From contig NZ_JAMDHK010000001.1 in NCBI RefSeq assembly GCF_024721115.1, positions 306,691-370,690 of the forward strand: a DNA stretch of 64,000 bases. The letters run 5' to 3'. This document shows, in pieces, positions 47,313 through 57,045 of this stretch. The DNA is from Salipiger pentaromativorans. GTDB lineage: Bacteria > Pseudomonadota > Alphaproteobacteria > Rhodobacterales > Rhodobacteraceae. A program made the translations under genes and the position numbers. Each line of letters begins with the position of its first letter. Position 1 is the first letter of the stretch. The notes under the pieces are model-generated. The model was not told where the DNA came from. It did not search any database and saw nothing but the letters and a program-made list of their open reading frames with translations.

Positions 47313-48058
47313 GCCTGCTCTCCCTCGACGCGCTCACCGTCAGGCGCGGGCAATGCCCCGTGGTCGATGGCGTGACCCTTTCGATCGAACCCGGCGAATG
47401 CGTCGGCCTCATCGGCCCCAACGGCGCGGGCAAGACCACGCTGATGCGCGCCGCCCTGGGCCTGATACCACACGCAGGCCAGTCCTCGCTCTCCGCCCTG
47501 CCCGCGCGCGAGCGCGCCCGCGCCGCCGCCTGGCTGCCGCAGGCGCGCGAGATCGCCTGGCCCATCAGCGTCGAGACGCTGGTGGCGCTCGGCCGGTTGC
47601 CGCATGACAGCCGCGCCGGGGCGCTTCGCGCCGATGCGGTCGGGGCCGCGCTCTCCCGCATGGGGCTGGAGGGCTTCCGCCAGCGCAAGGCCACCGAGCT
47701 TTCGGGCGGCGAACAGGCCCGCGTGCTGATCGCCCGCGCGCTGGCGCAGGAGGCGCCGCTGCTGATGGCCGACGAACCGATTGCCGGGCTCGACCCGGCG
47801 GCGCAGATCGCCACGCTGCGCATCTTCGAAGACCTTGCGCAGGAAGGCCACGCGGTGCTCACCTCGCTGCACGACCTGACGCTGGCGGCGCGCCACTGCA
47901 CCCGGCTGATCCTGCTCGACCGTGGCAGGCTCGCCGCCGACGGCCCGCCGCTCGAGGTGCTGACCGAAGACACTCTCGCCCAGGTCTTTCACCTGCGCGC
48001 CCATATGCTGCAAACCGAGCACGGCCCGCTGCTGCAACCGCTCGGCGTGCTGTCCTGA
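47309..48058 (+). CDS. btuD: ABC transporter ATPase (BtuD-like)
   Basis: A 249-residue ATPase with Walker A GPNGAGKTT (about 36-44), signature LSGGEQARV (about 132-140), Walker B and D-loop LLMADEPIAGLD and the switch His in LTSLHDLTLAARH. It powers uptake through the upstream permease. It overlaps the permease gene by four bases. Confidence 0.93.
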   Translation: MSLLSLDALTVRRGQCPVVDGVTLSIEPGECVGLIGPNGAGKTTLMRAALGLIPHAGQSSLSALPARERARAAAWLPQAREIAWPISVETLVALGRLPHDSRAGALRADAVGAALSRMGLEGFRQRKATELSGGEQARVLIARALAQEAPLLMADEPIAGLDPAAQIATLRIFEDLAQEGHAVLTSLHDLTLAARHCTRLILLDRGRLAADGPPLEVLTEDTLAQVFHLRAHMLQTEHGPLLQPLGVLS

Positions 48059-48077
48059 CCCGGCTGGGAGGCCCGAG

Positions 48078-48698
48078 ATGACCCGGATCACCGATTTCCT
48101 CGACCGTGGCGGCCCGGCGCTCTGGGTGATCTTCGCGCTTTCGGTGGCGACGCTGGCGCTGATCCTGTGGAAGCTCTGGCGGCTGTCGCGCAGCGGCGCC
48201 TGGCGCCGCGACCGCGCCGAGCGCGCGGTGACGCTCTGGCGCGAGGGCGCGCGCGCGGCGGCACGGGATCTGCTGCGCCATCGCGGCGGGCTGCGCGCGC
48301 GCTTCCTCTCCGCCGCCATGACGGCGCTCACGACCTATCCCGAAGAGCCCGCCCGCGAAGAGGCCTCCCGCGTCGCGCGCGCCCTGCTGACCGAGGCGCG
48401 CTCCGGCCTGCGCGCGCTCGATCTCGTGGTGATGATCGCGCCGCTGATCGGCCTTCTGGGCACGGTTCTGGGCATGATCGGCGCCTTCCAGGCCTTGCAG
48501 GAGACCGGCGCCCAGGCCGATCCGGCGGCGCTCGCGGGCGGCATCTGGGAGGCGCTGCTGACCACCGCCGCCGGCATGGGCGTGGCGATCCCGGCGGCCA
48601 TGGCGCTCAGCTGGTTCGACAGCGTCACCGACGCGCTCGCCCATGATTTCGAAGACCTCGCCACACGGCTCTTCACAGCGCCACGGGAACCCCAATGA
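48078..48698 (+). CDS. exbB: ExbB/TolQ-type proton channel subunit
   Basis: A 206-residue inner-membrane protein with three helices (about 14-32, 115-135 and 152-175). The MIAPLIGLLGTVLGMIGAFQ block (about 118-137) is the MotA/TolQ/ExbB signature. With ExbD it uses the proton gradient to energise TonB. It starts 19 bases after the ATPase gene with GGGAGG upstream. Placement makes it a dedicated motor for the B12 receptor. Confidence 0.92.
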   Translation: MTRITDFLDRGGPALWVIFALSVATLALILWKLWRLSRSGAWRRDRAERAVTLWREGARAAARDLLRHRGGLRARFLSAAMTALTTYPEEPAREEASRVARALLTEARSGLRALDLVVMIAPLIGLLGTVLGMIGAFQALQETGAQADPAALAGGIWEALLTTAAGMGVAIPAAMALSWFDSVTDALAHDFEDLATRLFTAPREPQ

Positions 48699-48751
48699 CC
48701 GCCCCCAGCCCTCACCCGGTACAGGTGGCCGGCGCCGGACGCCTCCGGCGG

Positions 48752-48778
48752 GAGTATTTGGGGAAAGATGAAACGCCC
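48752..48778 (+). repeat. Intergenic motif, type A
   Basis: GAGTATTTGGGGAAAGATGA then AACGCCC, just after a GCCTCCGGCGG palindrome, in the exbB-exbD gap. Confidence 0.8.
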
Positions 48779-48796
48779 AGGCAGATCGCACCTGTG

Positions 48797-48818
48797 TTTC
48801 TTCTCTTTCCAAATACGC
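48797..48818 (-). repeat. Intergenic motif, type B
   Basis: Minus-strand GCGTATTTGGAAAGAGAAGA then AA. It faces the type A copy at 48752 and the two can pair imperfectly in the operon transcript. Confidence 0.8.
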
Positions 48819-48864
48819 ACCCGCGCCCTCTCCGCCCGCACAACGCCGGGCAGGAGACACGCCC

Positions 48865-49248
48865 ATGCTGAACCTGCCCCAGCAGACCCGCCGCCGCCGG
48901 CCCAGCCTCACGCCGATGATCGACGTGGTGTTCCTGCTGCTGGTCTTCTTCATGCTCGCCGCCCGTTTCGGACATGTCGAGGCGCTGCCCCTCACCCTCG
49001 CCGGGGGCGGCACCGAGCGCTGGCAGGGGCCGCCCCGCCTCGTCACCGTCGCGCCCGACGCGCTGCTGCTGAACGGCCAGCCCGTTCAGGATCTGCCCGA
49101 GGCGCTGGCGCCGCTGATGCAAGGCCCCGCCGACCCGATCCTGCTGCGCCCCGCGCCCGGCACCGACACGGAACAGCTGGCGCAGGTGCTGGCCGCGCTG
49201 CGCGGCGCGGGCTTCACCGCGCTCGCCCTCATGGAGCCCGCGCCATGA
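48865..49248 (+). CDS. exbD: ExbD/TolR-type protein 1
   Basis: A 127-residue protein with one helix (about 16-36) carrying the proton-pathway Asp in PSLTPMIDVVFLLLVFFMLA and a periplasmic domain. It works in the ExbB-ExbD-TonB motor. It is 166 bases from exbB, a gap that holds two intergenic motif copies, and overlaps the second exbD (ATGA). Confidence 0.9.
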   Translation: MLNLPQQTRRRRPSLTPMIDVVFLLLVFFMLAARFGHVEALPLTLAGGGTERWQGPPRLVTVAPDALLLNGQPVQDLPEALAPLMQGPADPILLRPAPGTDTEQLAQVLAALRGAGFTALALMEPAP

Positions 49249-49625
49249 CCCCGCGCCTGCTGCCCGAGCGCCCCCGCCGTCCGCGCCCCGAACCCGTGGT
49301 GCCGATGATCAACGTGGTGTTCCTGCTGCTGATCTTTTTCCTGATGACCGCCAGCCTCACCCCACCCGCGCCCTTCGAGATCTCCCCGCCCACAGCGCCC
49401 GGCGAGGAGGACGCCTCGACCGACACGCTCTATGTCTCTGCCGATGGCGACATCGCGTTCGGCGAGGCCCGCGGCGAACAGGCTCTGGCCGCCGCAACCG
49501 CCTCCGGTCCCGTGCGTCTGGCCGCCGACGCCCGCCTGCCCGCCAGCGACCTGGCCCGCATCCTCGCCCGGCTCGCGGCGCTCGGCGCGCCCGAGGTCCG
49601 GCTGGTCACCACGGGAGGCGGCTGA
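49245..49625 (+). CDS. exbD: ExbD/TolR-type protein 2
   Basis: A 126-residue second ExbD, helix about 19-38, in EPVVPMINVVFLLLIFFLMT. The usual proton-binding Asp is Asn here (MIN instead of MID), so this copy may not carry protons and could be structural in a mixed ExbD pair. It is coupled by ATGA to the first exbD and followed three bases later by tonB. Confidence 0.88.
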   Translation: MTPRLLPERPRRPRPEPVVPMINVVFLLLIFFLMTASLTPPAPFEISPPTAPGEEDASTDTLYVSADGDIAFGEARGEQALAAATASGPVRLAADARLPASDLARILARLAALGAPEVRLVTTGGG

Positions 49626-49628
49626 GCC

Positions 49629-50453
49629 ATGCGCCTTGCCGAAGCGCTGATCTTCATCCCCCTCGCGGGCGCGGTCCATCTCGCGGCCCTCACCGCCGGG
49701 CTCGACGGCGGCGGCGGCGCGCCACAAGGCGACGGTGGCGCGGATTCGGTCACGCTCCTGCCGGTCTCCGGCAACCTCGCCGCCCTGGCCGAGCGTTGGG
49801 ACAGCCCGCCCGAGATCGTCGCCGCAGACGCCCCCGTCCTGCCGCCCTCACCGCCGCCAGTCCCGACCGCCGCCCTCGCCGCTAGCCCCGCGCCCTCCGC
49901 CGCCCTGCCGCCGGCCGCACTGACCGTGCCCGCTCTGCCCACACCCCCGGCGCTCGACACCGCCTCCGCGCCACCGCGCCACGCCCCGGCCCAGTCCCCC
50001 CGTCCCGAGGCCCGCCCGGTGCCCGCCGCACAACCGAAGGCCCCGGCCCGGACGGACACCGCGACCGCCCCTAAACCCGCCAGCGCCCCGCCGCGCGCCG
50101 GACAGACCGCCAAAGGCAGCCGCTCAAGCACGGCCCCGGCCAAACCCGCAGGCCCCTCAAAAGCCCAGATCGCCTCCGCCAAGGCCGATTGGGGCGCCCA
50201 GATCCGCAGCGCCGTGGCACGCGCCCAATCCCGCATCGCGCCGCCCAAGGCCACCGGCCAGGTCCGCCTGCGCATCGCGCTCACCCCGCAGGGCCGCATC
50301 GCCGCGCTGAGCCTGCTGCGCTCCTCCGGCAATGCCGAGATCGACCGCGCCGCCCTCGCGGTTGCCAAACGCGCCCGCTACCCGCGTGCGCCGCGCGCGC
50401 TCACCGCCGGAAGCTACAGCTTTGACCTTCCGCTCGCCTTCGCGCGCCGCTGA
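49629..50453 (+). CDS. tonB: TonB-family energy transducer
   Basis: A 274-residue protein with a weak N-terminal membrane anchor (about 4-24), a long Pro/Ala-rich periplasm-spanning region (about 60-190), and a TonB C-terminal domain (about 195-272) with VRLRIALTPQGRIAALSLL and SSGNAEIDRAALAVAKRARY. It transmits ExbBD energy to the outer-membrane receptor. Last gene of the B12 module. Confidence 0.92.
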   Translation: MRLAEALIFIPLAGAVHLAALTAGLDGGGGAPQGDGGADSVTLLPVSGNLAALAERWDSPPEIVAADAPVLPPSPPPVPTAALAASPAPSAALPPAALTVPALPTPPALDTASAPPRHAPAQSPRPEARPVPAAQPKAPARTDTATAPKPASAPPRAGQTAKGSRSSTAPAKPAGPSKAQIASAKADWGAQIRSAVARAQSRIAPPKATGQVRLRIALTPQGRIAALSLLRSSGNAEIDRAALAVAKRARYPRAPRALTAGSYSFDLPLAFARR

Positions 50454-50525
50454 GCCCCGGAACGCGCCGCATCCGCTTGACCCCACCTCCGGCATCCCCG
50501 ATACCGGGCCGCAAAGGACGCGCCC

Positions 50526-51326
50526 ATGACCACTCCCCGCATCACCGACAGCCACTGCCACCTCGATTTCCCCGATTTCGAGGACGAGCGCCCGCAGGTC
50601 ATCGCCCGCGCCCTCGAGGCCGGCGTGCACCGGATGGTCACGATCTGCACCCGGCTGCGCAACGAACCGCAGGTCCGCGCCATTGCCGAAGCCCATGCGC
50701 CGGTGTTCTACGCCGCCGGCACCCATCCGATGAGCGCCGCCGAGGAACCCCTCGCCACGGTCGAGGATCTGGTAGCGCTGGCGCAGCACCCGAAATTCGT
50801 CGGCATCGGCGAGACCGGGCTCGACTATCACTACACCGCCGAGAGCGCCGAAATCCAAAAACAATCGCTGCAAACCCATATCGAGGCAGCACAGGAAACC
50901 GGCCTGCCACTGATCATCCACGCCCGCGCGGCGGATGAGGACATGATTGACATCCTCACCACAGGACACCGCGCCAAACCCTACCCTTGCGTGCTGCACT
51001 GCTTCTCCTCCGGGCCGGAACTGGCGAGAGCCGCGCTCGATTGCGGCTTCTACCTCTCGATGTCCGGCATCGCCGCCTTCCCGAAATCGACAGAGCTCCG
51101 CGCCATCTTCGCCGCCGCCCCGCTCGACCGCATCCTGGTCGAGACCGACAGCCCCTATCTCGCGCCGCCGCCCTATCGCGGCAAGCGCAACGAGCCGGGC
51201 TATAGCGTGCACACCGCAAAGGTCGGCGCCGAAACCTTCGGCCTCTCCTACGAGGATTTCGCCGCCGCCACCGAAGCGAATTTCGACCGGCTCTTCGCCA
51301 AAGCCGCCGCCTGGGAGCCCGCATGA
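50526..51326 (+). CDS. TatD-family metal-dependent hydrolase
   Basis: A 266-residue TIM-barrel hydrolase. Metal ligands show as DSHCHLDF (HxH, about 8-15), GIGETGLDYHY (Glu, about 97), HARAADED, LHCFSSG and VETDSPYLAPPPYRGKRNEP. The family contains deoxyribonucleases and D-aminoacyl-tRNA-related enzymes; the substrate here is not known. Its stop overlaps the next gene as ATGA, a pairing with a metallo-hydrolase common in alphaproteobacteria. Confidence 0.93.
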   Translation: MTTPRITDSHCHLDFPDFEDERPQVIARALEAGVHRMVTICTRLRNEPQVRAIAEAHAPVFYAAGTHPMSAAEEPLATVEDLVALAQHPKFVGIGETGLDYHYTAESAEIQKQSLQTHIEAAQETGLPLIIHARAADEDMIDILTTGHRAKPYPCVLHCFSSGPELARAALDCGFYLSMSGIAAFPKSTELRAIFAAAPLDRILVETDSPYLAPPPYRGKRNEPGYSVHTAKVGAETFGLSYEDFAAATEANFDRLFAKAAAWEPA

Positions 51327-52123
51327 CCGAACTGCGCTTCACCATTCTCGGCTGCGGCTCCTCCGGCGGCGTGCCGCGGCTCGGCGGTAACTGGGGCGAT
51401 TGCGACCCGGCCAATCCGAAAAACACCCGCCGCCGCTGCTCCCTGCTGGTCGAGCGCGAAACCGGCGCCGGCGTCACCCGCGTGCTGATCGACACCACCC
51501 CGGACATGCGCGCCCAGTTGCTCGATGCGGGCATCGGCACGCTCGACGCGGCGGTCTGGACCCATCCGCACGCCGATCACACCCACGGGCTCGACGATCT
51601 GCGCCAGATCGTCTTCAACCGGCGCGCGCGGCTGCCGGTCTGGGCCGACGGCAACACCCAGAACGCGCTGCTCGGCAGCTTCGGCTACGCCTTCGCGCAG
51701 CCCGAGGGCAGCCCCTACCCGCCGATCCTCGATCTGCACACGATCGGGCGCGGCCCCTTCACCATCGAAGGCGCCGGCGGCCCCGTCACGCTCACGCCGA
51801 TCGAGGTCAATCACGGCAGCATCGACGCGCTCGGCTTCCGCATCGGCGATTTGGCCTACATGCCCGATGTGGTCGAGATCCCGGAGCCCGCCTGGGCGCA
51901 TCTCCAGAACCTCGACTGCTGGATCCTCGATGCGCTGCGCCGCACCCCGCACCCGACCCATGCCCATCTCGCCCTGGCGCTGGACTGGATCGCCAGGGCG
52001 CAGCCGAAACGCGCCGTGCTCACCAATATGCATATCGACCTCGACCACGATGCCGTCGCCGCCGAGACCCCCGATCACATCGCCCCCGCCTATGACGGCA
52101 TGGTCCTGCGCTATGCGCTCTGA
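51323..52123 (+). CDS. MBL-fold metallo-hydrolase (PhnP-like phosphodiesterase family)
   Basis: A 266-residue metallo-beta-lactamase-fold protein with FTILGCGSSGGVPRLGG at the N-terminus and the metal motif THPHADHTHGLDD (HxHxDH, about 80-92), VNHGS and NMHIDLDHD near the C-terminus. It resembles PhnP-type cyclic phosphodiesterases, but no phosphonate genes are nearby, so the substrate is open. Translationally coupled to the TatD-like gene. Confidence 0.9.
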   Translation: MTELRFTILGCGSSGGVPRLGGNWGDCDPANPKNTRRRCSLLVERETGAGVTRVLIDTTPDMRAQLLDAGIGTLDAAVWTHPHADHTHGLDDLRQIVFNRRARLPVWADGNTQNALLGSFGYAFAQPEGSPYPPILDLHTIGRGPFTIEGAGGPVTLTPIEVNHGSIDALGFRIGDLAYMPDVVEIPEPAWAHLQNLDCWILDALRRTPHPTHAHLALALDWIARAQPKRAVLTNMHIDLDHDAVAAETPDHIAPAYDGMVLRYAL

Positions 52124-52136
52124 CCCGGCCCCGCTG

Positions 52137-52158
52137 CTTCTTCTCTTTCCAAATACGC
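52137..52158 (-). repeat. Intergenic motif, type B
   Basis: Minus-strand GCGTATTTGGAAAGAGAAGA then AG, 14 bases after the metallo-hydrolase stop. Confidence 0.8.
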
Positions 52159-52270
52159 ACCGCTGCCCTCTCCGGCCCGGCCCGCGCCGGGACAGGGGTC
52201 CGGCCTCTCACCCGCGCCCCCCGGCGACGCGCGCAGCGCGGCGCAAACCCTCTCCGGACCGCCCCTAGAC

Positions 52271-53200
52271 ATGCAGGCCCTCATCGACGTCATCCTGCCG
52301 GTCTTTCTGGTGATCGGCGCGGGCTATGCCGCAAGCTGGCGCGGGCTGCTGCCCGAAAACGCGGTCGATGGGCTCATGGGCTTCGCCACCACCATCGCCA
52401 TCCCCTGCCTGCTCTTCCGCGCCATCTGGCAGCTCGATCTCGGCGCCCATTTCTCTCCCGCGCTGCTCGTCTCCTTCTATGCCGGCGCGGTGCTGGCCTT
52501 CACCGCCGGGCTGCTCGCCGCGCGCTTCGTCTTCGCCCGCGACTGGGAAGACGCGGTGGCAGTGGGCTTCGCCTGCCTGTTCTCCAACTCGCTGCTGCTC
52601 GGCCTGCCGATCACCGAGCGCGCCTACGGGCCCGAGGCGCTGAACGGCAACTACGCCATCATCGCCATGCATTCGCCCTTCTGCTACGCGCTCGGCATCA
52701 CCGCGATGGAGATCGCCCGCGCCCGCGGCACCGAGATCCGCCGCCTGCCGCTCACCGTCATCCGCGCGATGTTCCGCAACGCGCTGGTGATCGGCATCCT
52801 GATCGGCGTGGTCTTCAACCTCGGCGATTTCTCCCTGCCCTCGCCGGTGATGCAGGCGCTCGACATGATCACCCGCACCGCGCTGCCCGCCGCGCTCTTC
52901 GCGCTCGGCGGCGTGCTCTTCCGCTACCGCCCGGAGGGCGATCTGCGGCTGATCCTCACCGTCTGCGCCATCGCGTTGGGGCTGCACCCGGCGATCACCT
53001 ATCTGCTCGGCACCGGGCTGAACCTGCCGCTCGACTCGCTGCGCTCGGGCGTGGTCACCGCCGCCATGGCGCCGGGCATCAACGCCTTTCTCTTCGCCAA
53101 TATGTACGGCCGCGCCAAGCGCGTCGCAGCCTCCTCGGTGCTGCTGGCCACCGGGCTCTGCATCGTCACAAGCTGGCTCTGGCTTCAGGCGCTGCCCTGA
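52271..53200 (+). CDS. AEC-family transporter
   Basis: A 309-residue auxin-efflux-carrier-type transporter with about ten helices. It has VILPVFLVIGAGYAASWRGL at the N-terminus, CLFSNSLLLGLPITERAYG (about 99-117) and MAPGINAFLFANMYGRAKRV (about 272-291), positions where the family carries its crossover motifs. Bacterial members often move organic acids; the substrate is not predictable here. Confidence 0.9.
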   Translation: MQALIDVILPVFLVIGAGYAASWRGLLPENAVDGLMGFATTIAIPCLLFRAIWQLDLGAHFSPALLVSFYAGAVLAFTAGLLAARFVFARDWEDAVAVGFACLFSNSLLLGLPITERAYGPEALNGNYAIIAMHSPFCYALGITAMEIARARGTEIRRLPLTVIRAMFRNALVIGILIGVVFNLGDFSLPSPVMQALDMITRTALPAALFALGGVLFRYRPEGDLRLILTVCAIALGLHPAITYLLGTGLNLPLDSLRSGVVTAAMAPGINAFLFANMYGRAKRVAASSVLLATGLCIVTSWLWLQALP

Positions 53201-53218
53201 GCGGCGCGCGGGTCGCGC

Positions 53219-53611
53219 TCACTCCTCGACGTCGTCCACATCCGCCTGCCCCGACAACCGGCGCCGGACCAGCGACCAGCTCAGCCCGATTCCCAGCACC
53301 AGCGACAGCGCGACGATCCCGATCCAGGCCGAGAGATCCGGATCCGAGAGATCGACGATGCCGTAATCCCACAACACCCAGAGCAGCGCCGCCACCAGCG
53401 CCAGCACCAGCCCCATGCCGAACGCCCCGATCGAACGCAGCGTGGCGCGCAGATAGATCACATAGGCGACAAACAGCAGCAATCCGAGGAACACCACCAG
53501 AGGAAGCTGCGTCTGCGCCCCGTCCTGCGCCCAGCGCAGATAACTCCAGGGCGACGGATTCCATGTCGCGGCGACCAGCAGGAAGGCAAATCCCCAGCGC
53601 AGCACAAACCC
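53219..53611 (-). CDS. Small membrane protein, probably DUF6524 family
   Basis: A 130-residue protein with four likely helices (about 5-17, 37-56, 62-82 and 96-115) and an acidic C-terminus ADVDDVEE. The start WGFAFLLVAATWNPSPWSYL and later VIYLRATLRSIGAFGMGL resemble, from memory, DUF6524 proteins of Rhodobacterales. Function unknown. The ATG at 53611 has AAGGAGAG upstream; the open frame to 53650 adds an unlikely extension. Convergent with the AEC gene. Confidence 0.75.
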   Translation of the reverse strand, partial: GFVLRWGFAFLLVAATWNPSPWSYLRWAQDGAQTQLPLVVFLGLLLFVAYVIYLRATLRSIGAFGMGLVLALVAALLWVLWDYGIVDLSDPDLSAWIGIVALSLVLGIGLSWSLVRRRLSGQADVDDVEE

Positions 53612-53756
53612 CATGACACTCTCCTTTGACCGAACCCCGGCCTGATGCACCGATCCGGCCCCGCCTGTCCAGCAACCATCTCAAATTGACGGTTTCGCCC
53701 GCCCCGGCGCTTCGCTATACGGAGCCCGTTTGGACCGCCGAAAAGGACTCGATGCA

Positions 53757-55048
<1,292 letters not shown>

Positions 55049-55049
<1 letters not shown>

Positions 55050-55291
55050 TGGCTCTGGGCTACAAGACCCGCAAGCGCCTGTCGCTCTTGCTGCTCGTGG
55101 TCTGGCTGCCGCTCTATATCATGGCGGCGGTCAGTATCGTGAACGCGCTCGGCCGCCCGCCGATCTGGGCGGAGCTGCTGGTCTATGTGGTGCTGGGCTT
55201 TCTCTGGGCGATCCCGTTCAAATTCGTGTTCAAAGGGGTCGGCCAGCCCGACCCCGGCGCGAAGAAGGATGTGCCCGCGTCGCGGGACTGA
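55049..55291 (+). CDS. DUF2842 family small membrane protein
   Basis: An 80-residue protein with two helices (about 12-30 and 41-58) separated by ALGRPPIWAELL, followed by PFKFVFKGVGQPDP. This matches the DUF2842 family found in alphaproteobacteria; function unknown. It is coupled to purA by the TGATG overlap. Confidence 0.88.
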
Positions 55292-55672
55292 GCGGCTGCG
55301 GCGTCGAACCCTCTGCCTCAGGCCCGGAATAAAGGCGCGCAGCGCCGCCGGGCCCAGCGGCTGCCCGTCCCGGCGGGCTGCCGCTTTGGCGACGTCAGCG
55401 GCGTCTGTCGAGGTCTTTCGGATTTGAGCACGATAAATCAAGAGGTTCTGCGGTCCGTGCGGCATCCCACGGGCAGCCACCGGTCCCGGCTTCCCTTACG
55501 CCAAGACAAGAGCCCTTGGCTGTCGCGCCCCTCCCCCAAACGGCCCTGCGCCCGACACATGCCGGGACTGCCGAATCAACAAGGGCGAAAGCGTTAACTC
55601 TTCCGACCGTTCGCGTTAACGGAACCGCTCGAAACGCAAAAATGTCAAAGACGCGAACGGAAAAGCAATAAA
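55292..55672. other. 381-base intergenic region upstream of the MFS gene
   Basis: No gene is seen. It holds a GC-rich hairpin (GCGGCTGCCCG at 55357-55367 with CGGGCTGCCGC at 55374-55384, one mismatch) and, nearer the MFS gene, two GCGTTAAC words at 55591-55598 and 55613-55620, 22 bases apart. TTAAC is the CtrA half-site but the spacing is not the CtrA TTAA-N7-TTAA. One GANTC (55573) lies nearby. Confidence 0.45.
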
Positions 55673-56974
55673 ATGACCGATAGCACCGCCGATCTTGAAA
55701 CGGCGGCCCAGCCGGGCCAGCCGGTTCTCAACTCTCCCGCCAAGGTTCTTCTGGCGAGCCTCGTGGGGACCACCATCGAGTTCTTCGATTTCTACGTCTA
55801 CGCCACGGCGGCCGTGCTGGTCTTCCCCGCGCTGTTCTTTCCCAACAGCGACCCGATGACGGCGCTGCTGGCCTCTTTCGCCACCTTCTCCATCGCCTTC
55901 TTCGCACGTCCGCTCGGCGCCGTGGTCTTCGGCCATTTCGGCGACCGGATCGGGCGCAAGGCGACGCTGGTCGCCGCCCTGCTGACCATGGGCATCTCGA
56001 CCGTGATCATCGGCCTGCTGCCCACCTATGCGCAGATCGGCGTGGCCGCGCCCCTGCTGCTCGCGCTCTGCCGTTTCGGTCAGGGCTTCGGCCTTGGCGG
56101 CGAATGGGGCGGCGCGGTGCTTATGGCGACCGAGAACGCGCCCGAGGGCAAGAAGAACTGGTACGGCATGTTCCCGCAGCTCGGTGCGCCCGTCGGGCTC
56201 TTCCTCTCCTCCGGCCTTTTCTGGGGGCTGTTGCAGTTCATGCCGCAGGAGGTGCTGCTGAGCTGGGGCTGGCGCATTCCCTTCATCGCCTCGCTGGCGC
56301 TGATCGTCGTGGGGCTCTGGGTGCGGCTGTCGATCACCGAGACGCCGGATTTCCAGAAGGCCATCGAGAACGAGGAGCGCGTCGCCGTGCCTGTCATCGA
56401 GCTGTTTGCGAACCACAAGGTTTCCATCGTGCTCGGCACTTTCGTGGCGCTGGCGACGTTTGTGCTGTTCTACATCTGCACCGCCTATCTGCTGTCCTAT
56501 AACGTCAAGGTCGTGAAGATCCCCTTCACCGACGCGCTGGCGATCCAGATCTGGGGCTCGGTGATCTTCGGGATCTTCATCCCGCTGGCCGGGCTTTCGG
56601 CGGAGCGCTTCGGCCGCCGTCAGGTGCTGATCGTCACGACACTCGCCATCGCGGCCTTCTCCTTCCTGATCCCGGTGCTGATGGTGGCGGACGAGATGCG
56701 CATCATGGCCTTCGTGACGCTGGGCATGGCGCTCATGGGCTTCACCTACGGGCTGATCGGCACCGCGTTGGCGGCGCCCTTCCCGACCCGCGTGCGCCAT
56801 ACCGGCTCGTCGATCACCTTCAACTTCGCGGGCATCTTCGGCGCCTCGCTGGCGCCCTACGCCGCCACCTGGCTGCAAAGCACCTACGGGCTGGCCTATG
56901 TGGGCTATTACCTCTGCGCCGCTGCGCTGATCACGCTCTTCTGCATCTTCGCCAGCGCGCGCGGCAAGGTCTGA
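55673..56974 (+). CDS. MFS transporter, metabolite:H+ symporter (KgtP/ProP-like) family
   Basis: A 433-residue major facilitator protein with 12 helices. VGTTIEFFDFYVYATAAVLV at 31-50 is the hallmark of the metabolite:H+ symporter group, and GHFGDRIGRKATL (about 88-100) is the MFS loop 2-3 motif, with GEWGGAVLMATENAP after it. Members take up dicarboxylates, betaine, proline or shikimate; the substrate cannot be told. It has its own 381-base upstream region and a strong terminator, so it is monocistronic. Confidence 0.93.
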   Translation: MTDSTADLETAAQPGQPVLNSPAKVLLASLVGTTIEFFDFYVYATAAVLVFPALFFPNSDPMTALLASFATFSIAFFARPLGAVVFGHFGDRIGRKATLVAALLTMGISTVIIGLLPTYAQIGVAAPLLLALCRFGQGFGLGGEWGGAVLMATENAPEGKKNWYGMFPQLGAPVGLFLSSGLFWGLLQFMPQEVLLSWGWRIPFIASLALIVVGLWVRLSITETPDFQKAIENEERVAVPVIELFANHKVSIVLGTFVALATFVLFYICTAYLLSYNVKVVKIPFTDALAIQIWGSVIFGIFIPLAGLSAERFGRRQVLIVTTLAIAAFSFLIPVLMVADEMRIMAFVTLGMALMGFTYGLIGTALAAPFPTRVRHTGSSITFNFAGIFGASLAPYAATWLQSTYGLAYVGYYLCAAALITLFCIFASARGKV

Positions 56975-56994
56975 GGCCGGATCACAGGACAAAG

Positions 56995-57026
56995 AAAACG
57001 GCGGGAGAAGTCTCCCGCCGTTTTTT
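56995..57026. terminator. Bidirectional rho-independent terminator
   Basis: A 14-bp stem (AAAACGGCGGGAGA at 56995-57008 with TCTCCCGCCGTTTT at 57011-57024), then TT. The A-run before and T-run after let it serve both the MFS gene and the convergent yciB. Confidence 0.9.
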
Positions 57027-57045
57027 CCTGCCCAACCAGTGGCGC

